A stretch of DNA of 34,843 nt from Candidatus Brevifilum fermentans (GTDB lineage Bacteria > Chloroflexota > Anaerolineae > Anaerolineales > Villigracilaceae). Positions 30,885 through 34,843 of this stretch are shown here, in pieces (position 1 is the first letter of the stretch; every line of letters begins with the position of its first letter). The position numbers were made by a program, and so were the translations under genes. Where the stretch lies: contig CAMCQT010000041.1 in assembly GCA_945877125.1 (NCBI GenBank), positions 1 through 34,843 of the forward strand. The letters run 5' to 3'. The notes beneath the pieces were generated by a model that worked only from the letters and a program-made list of their open reading frames with translations, was not told where the DNA came from and did not search any database.

Positions 30885-31939
30885 ATTATTTTTTTCAGCG
30901 CCGCCATGAACTCCTCAGGTTTTTCAACGTAGGGAGTGTGACCTGTGTTTTCGATGACAACTTCTTCGTACGCGCCGCCTTTGGCTTTGTACTGCTCAAG
31001 GATGCTGCGGGTCTGACCGACCATCGGCTGGGGAGGATAGACTTCCTCGCCGGGCCAGCCGGGGACGTAGCCCAATTTGCCGAGCGTGCCGAAATCGAAG
31101 AAGGAACTGTCGGAAACGATCATGTCTGAATCGCCGCGCACCCACAAGATGGCAGGCTTGCTCGCTGCGCCGACGAATTTTTCCACGCTGTCGCCGACGT
31201 ACTTGGGAGAAAGCGCATTGATTGGGCCGAATTTTCCGGGCGCAACATTGGGCCAATTTCCTGAGGGAACGAAATCGCCGGGGTATTTTTGCTCGCCGAC
31301 TTTCTCGGTCATTAGCGAGGTGAGCAAATCTTCTTCACGAGCAGGGACAAAAGGCGGCTTGAAATAGAAACCGTTCATCACCACGCGCGGAGAGGCTTGC
31401 GGATTATCAGTGCTGCGGTCACCGGCTGCCATCAACTTGGGGAAATCTGGGTTGACAACGCCGCCGCCTGAACCTGCAAAGTCATCGTAGCAGGGTGTGC
31501 CGTTGACATCTTTTGAGCCGCCGAAGCCGTACATCGAACCAGGGTTGACAACGGTTCCGCTGAGAACACGTCCGCTGATGGCACCGACCAAGCCGAAAAC
31601 AACTGTCCCACCCATCGAGTGCCCGACAACGTGAGTCTTTTCAACTTTGAGCGCATCGAGGAAGCCGACCAGATCATCGATCCAATCGCCCATGCCGCGC
31701 GTGGCGTCGATCAATTTATCTTCGGTGTCGCCATATCCGCGCAGGTCGGGCGCAATGCCGCGGAAACCAGCGGGCAGTTTGAGCATGATCTCTTCCCAAT
31801 ACGTTGCGGAGGACGCATTGCCATGCAAAAATAAAACTGGCGTGCCGTTCTCAGGTCCGCTAAAGAGGGCGTGCATTTTCAAACGGGGGGTATCAACGAC
31901 CTTGGATGTGATACCGGGTAAAGTTGGTACTGTTGACAT
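30875..31939 (-). CDS. alpha/beta hydrolase 2 (epoxide-hydrolase/lipase-like)
   Basis: The 354-aa product has VLFLHGNASSATYWEE (oxyanion loop), IAPDLRGYGDTED, GHSMGGTVVFGL (nucleophile Ser about 117) and a late ENTGHTPYVEKPEEF (His). A long central region (GSMYGFGGSKDVNGTPCYDD to about residue 250) forms an enlarged cap. It is longer than the 267-aa hydrolase at 25460. Substrate unknown. The ATG at 31939 has an AAGGAG Shine-Dalgarno; the upstream in-frame codons are repeat. The last codons and TAG stop come from the repeat. Confidence 0.87.
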   Translation of the reverse strand: MSTVPTLPGITSKVVDTPRLKMHALFSGPENGTPVLFLHGNASSATYWEEIMLKLPAGFRGIAPDLRGYGDTEDKLIDATRGMGDWIDDLVGFLDALKVEKTHVVGHSMGGTVVFGLVGAISGRVLSGTVVNPGSMYGFGGSKDVNGTPCYDDFAGSGGGVVNPDFPKLMAAGDRSTDNPQASPRVVMNGFYFKPPFVPAREEDLLTSLMTEKVGEQKYPGDFVPSGNWPNVAPGKFGPINALSPKYVGDSVEKFVGAASKPAILWVRGDSDMIVSDSSFFDFGTLGKLGYVPGWPGEEVYPPQPMVGQTRSILEQYKAKGGAYEEVVIENTGHTPYVEKPEEFMAALKKIISG

Positions 31940-31953
31940 GATTATCTCCTTAT

Positions 31954-32003
31954 AGTGGGTGGTGGATAGTGGATGGTGGGTAGCAAGATCGGGTAACTGC
32001 CCA

Positions 32004-32024
<21 letters not shown>
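31954..32024. repeat. TAGTGGR heptad hairpin between ACS2 and hydrolase 2
   Basis: Arms of TAGTGGGTGGTGGATAGTGG type and TGCCCACTACCCACTATCC type around a CAAGATCGGG loop. The ACS2 C-terminal VDSG and TAG stop (32004) are encoded in it. Confidence 0.9.
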
Positions 32025-33539
<1,515 letters not shown>

Positions 33540-33548
33540 TGAACCTCC

Positions 33549-33581
33549 AAGTGGGAAGTGGATAGTGGGTGGTGGATAGTG
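33549..33581. repeat. left heptad arm flanking the IVS four-helix gene
   Basis: AAGTGGGAAGTGGATAGTGG-type units on the plus strand, 9 bp from the ACS2 start. The inverted partner is at 33966-34002. Confidence 0.9.
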
Positions 33582-33588
33582 AAGAGCG

Positions 33589-33954
33589 TTATTTAGGAAG
33601 TTTGTTGATTAAGGCATAGGTCATTTTGCGGATTTCGAGGATGAGGTTGAAAATGGGTTCGGCGTTTTCTTTGGTGGAATAGCCTAATTCCACAGCGACA
33701 ACAAGTTGGGTATCAAGTTCGGCGGCGGAGCCAATGGCAATATGTAGAAACTGACGAAACTCAACTGTGTGTTGTCTGCCTTGCCCTTCGGCAATATTGG
33801 AAGGGACAGAAACCGCTGCCCGTTGCATTTGGCTGGAAAGTCCGTAAGTCTCAGATTTTGGAAAAGATTGAGTCAATCCATACACCATCTTAACCAACTC
33901 AATGCCCTTCTGCCAAACCTTCAACTCACGATAACTTCTCACCGTTTCCGTCAT
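33589..33954 (-). CDS. four-helix bundle protein (23S rRNA IVS / S23 family)
   Basis: The 121-aa product matches the S23/IVS family: SYRELKVWQKGIELVKMVY at the N-terminus, FPKSETYGLSSQMQRAAVSVPSNIAEGQGR in the middle and the helical LDTQLVVAVELGY region. These proteins were first seen encoded in 23S rRNA intervening sequences; related Avd proteins serve diversity-generating retroelements. Neither context exists here. GGAG lies 5 nt before the ATG at 33954. The gene sits between inverted heptad arms (33549-33581 and 33966-34002), splitting two metabolic genes. Function unknown. Confidence 0.92.
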   Translation of the reverse strand: MTETVRSYRELKVWQKGIELVKMVYGLTQSFPKSETYGLSSQMQRAAVSVPSNIAEGQGRQHTVEFRQFLHIAIGSAAELDTQLVVAVELGYSTKENAEPIFNLILEIRKMTYALINKLPK

Positions 33955-33965
33955 ATCAACTCCTT

Positions 33966-34002
33966 AACACTACCCACTTCCCACTACACACTATCCACTA
34001 CT
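33966..34002. repeat. right heptad arm flanking the IVS four-helix gene
   Basis: ACACTACCCACTTCCCACTA-type units on the plus strand. Read on the minus strand this arm begins with the TAG stop of the ketosynthase-III gene. Confidence 0.9.
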
Positions 34003-34843
34003 TAGCCGTCCAGCGCCACACCGATGACGCCATCGTAATTCCGCCGCCACTGGCACAGAAGAGGATGACATCACCAAGCTTGGGACCTTTGCCTTGGGCA
34101 ATCGCATCGTCCAATGCCATGATGACACATGGAGAGCCTGTGTAACCCCATTTGTCCATGACCCAATGAGTCTTTTCGATGGGCTGTTTGAGCAAATCCA
34201 TCATCACCTCAATGGTGCGGACGTTGAGCTGGGTGAAATAATACTGATTAACATCATCGAAGGTCAGTCCGGCTTTGTCGAGTGCGCCTTGCATAAGTTT
34301 CGGCCAGTATTCAGTGTTGAAGGTCTTGGGGAATTTTTTGACGAACTCTACTTTAGGAGCGCCAAACTGTGCCATGTTCTCAGGTGTGCATGGACGATAC
34401 GTGCCGCCCGTGTAAATACCCAGCGCGTCGTGGAACGAACCGACTGCCAACAGGTTCGAGCCAAGAAAGCCTTGCTCTTCGCCAATACCTAAAATAACCG
34501 CGCCCGCGCCATCGGCAAAAAGATTGGCGGTCTTTTTATCGGTGTAATCAATAAAGCGGCTCATGCCGTATCCGCCCGCCACGAGGATATATTTCATCGT
34601 GGGTTCGGTCATCAGGTATTTTGCGCCTTGGTCGAGCGCCGTCACCCAGCCCGCGCACGCGGAGTTGACATCGTAGCAGCCGGACTTGTCCGCGCCGAGT
34701 TTGTTTTGCACGACGACGGATGTGTTGGGCGAAAGATAATCGGGGGTATCGGTGGAGACGATAATCAGGTCAAGATCGGCGGCGGTGATACCGGCGCGCT
34801 CAAGGGCTTTCTTCGAGGCTTCGACGATGAGGTCAGAGGTTAC
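33998..34843 (-). CDS. 3-oxoacyl-ACP synthase III-like (thiolase superfamily), 5' truncated by window
   Basis: The frame is open to the last base of the window, so the N-terminus is missing; 281 residues are visible. VNSACAGWVTAL holds the active-site cysteine of the KAS III family, and LFADGAGAVILG is typical. Aligned by eye with FabH, the catalytic His motif PHQAN reads FTQLN (His to Thr) and the Asn motif GNTS reads GYTG (Asn to Tyr). Loss of both suggests acyl transfer or a non-decarboxylative reaction rather than standard malonyl condensation. It is the first visible gene of the minus-strand block that also encodes the thiolase-like and DUF35 proteins. Its stop TAG is provided by the adjoining repeat. 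Confidence 0.85.
   Translation of the reverse strand, partial: VTSDLIVEASKKALERAGITAADLDLIIVSTDTPDYLSPNTSVVVQNKLGADKSGCYDVNSACAGWVTALDQGAKYLMTEPTMKYILVAGGYGMSRFIDYTDKKTANLFADGAGAVILGIGEEQGFLGSNLLAVGSFHDALGIYTGGTYRPCTPENMAQFGAPKVEFVKKFPKTFNTEYWPKLMQGALDKAGLTFDDVNQYYFTQLNVRTIEVMMDLLKQPIEKTHWVMDKWGYTGSPCVIMALDDAIAQGKGPKLGDVILFCASGGGITMASSVWRWTAK

Noticed and set aside
33589-33954. Avd component of a diversity-generating retroelement
   Set aside because: No reverse transcriptase, template repeat or variable repeat is found nearby; the plain S23/IVS family fits better.

Overview
The window looks like a chromosomal segment of an Anaerolineae-type Chloroflexota bacterium. This is inferred from gene content and style only: a substrate-binding lipoprotein with a Thr/Ala/Pro-rich linker, a baseplate-J-like membrane protein beside ruvX-mltG, GT87/GT-C membrane proteins, and many short-period intergenic repeats. 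Most genes are moderately GC-rich; 7162-8990 is clearly AT-rich. I see no rRNA, tRNA, CRISPR array, integrase or transposase.

Layout. 1-1172 (+): the 3' part of an alpha/beta hydrolase and a tiny membrane protein. 1355-6121 (-): cysteine desulfurase, a GxxExxY nuclease-like gene, a baseplate-J-like membrane protein, ruvX and mltG. 6199-17373 (+): HhH/coiled-coil membrane protein, AT-rich GT-C-like protein, phosphohexomutase, tatD, polyprenyl diphosphate synthase, a YceD/DUF177 protein, a GT87 protein, a three-helix membrane protein and metG. The last two are each preceded by a short leader peptide and a terminator. 17508-19495 (-): a DUF4258/DUF2283 pair, a gene remnant and a DUF4910 peptidase-like gene. 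19696-34843 (-): a long co-oriented block encoding a ketosynthase-III-like protein, a four-helix 'IVS' protein, two acyl-CoA synthetases, two alpha/beta hydrolases, a thiolase-like protein, a DUF35 Zn-ribbon protein, an SDR and a complete LivKGFHM-type ABC importer. That block plausibly imports an organic acid or amino-acid-like substrate, activates it with CoA and processes the acyl chain. The substrate cannot be read from the sequence.

Two signals stand out. First, metG is preceded by a leaderless, Met-rich 33-codon leader peptide (7 Met) and an intrinsic terminator. The end of the leader ORF carries TGGAAAGC, a near copy of the terminator's 3' arm, so it could pair with the 5' arm: the layout of classical ribosome-mediated attenuation. 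A paralogous leader (15 codons, same tail, same promoter spacing, same terminator 5' arm) precedes the unknown 270-aa membrane protein. Second, two unrelated small genes (GxxExxY at 4521-4916 and the IVS four-helix gene at 33589-33954) each sit between inverted arms of a short-period repeat. In each case one arm supplies the stop codon of the upstream gene and the other lies within 15 bp of the next gene's start. Several other gaps of the catabolic block hold the same 7-bp-period repeat as a hairpin without a gene, so gene-loaded and empty versions can be compared within one operon.

Other points: the ketosynthase-III homologue keeps its Cys but has lost the usual His and Asn; LivH is about 200 residues longer than usual; and several start codons follow a -10 box by only 7-9 nt, suggesting leaderless transcripts.
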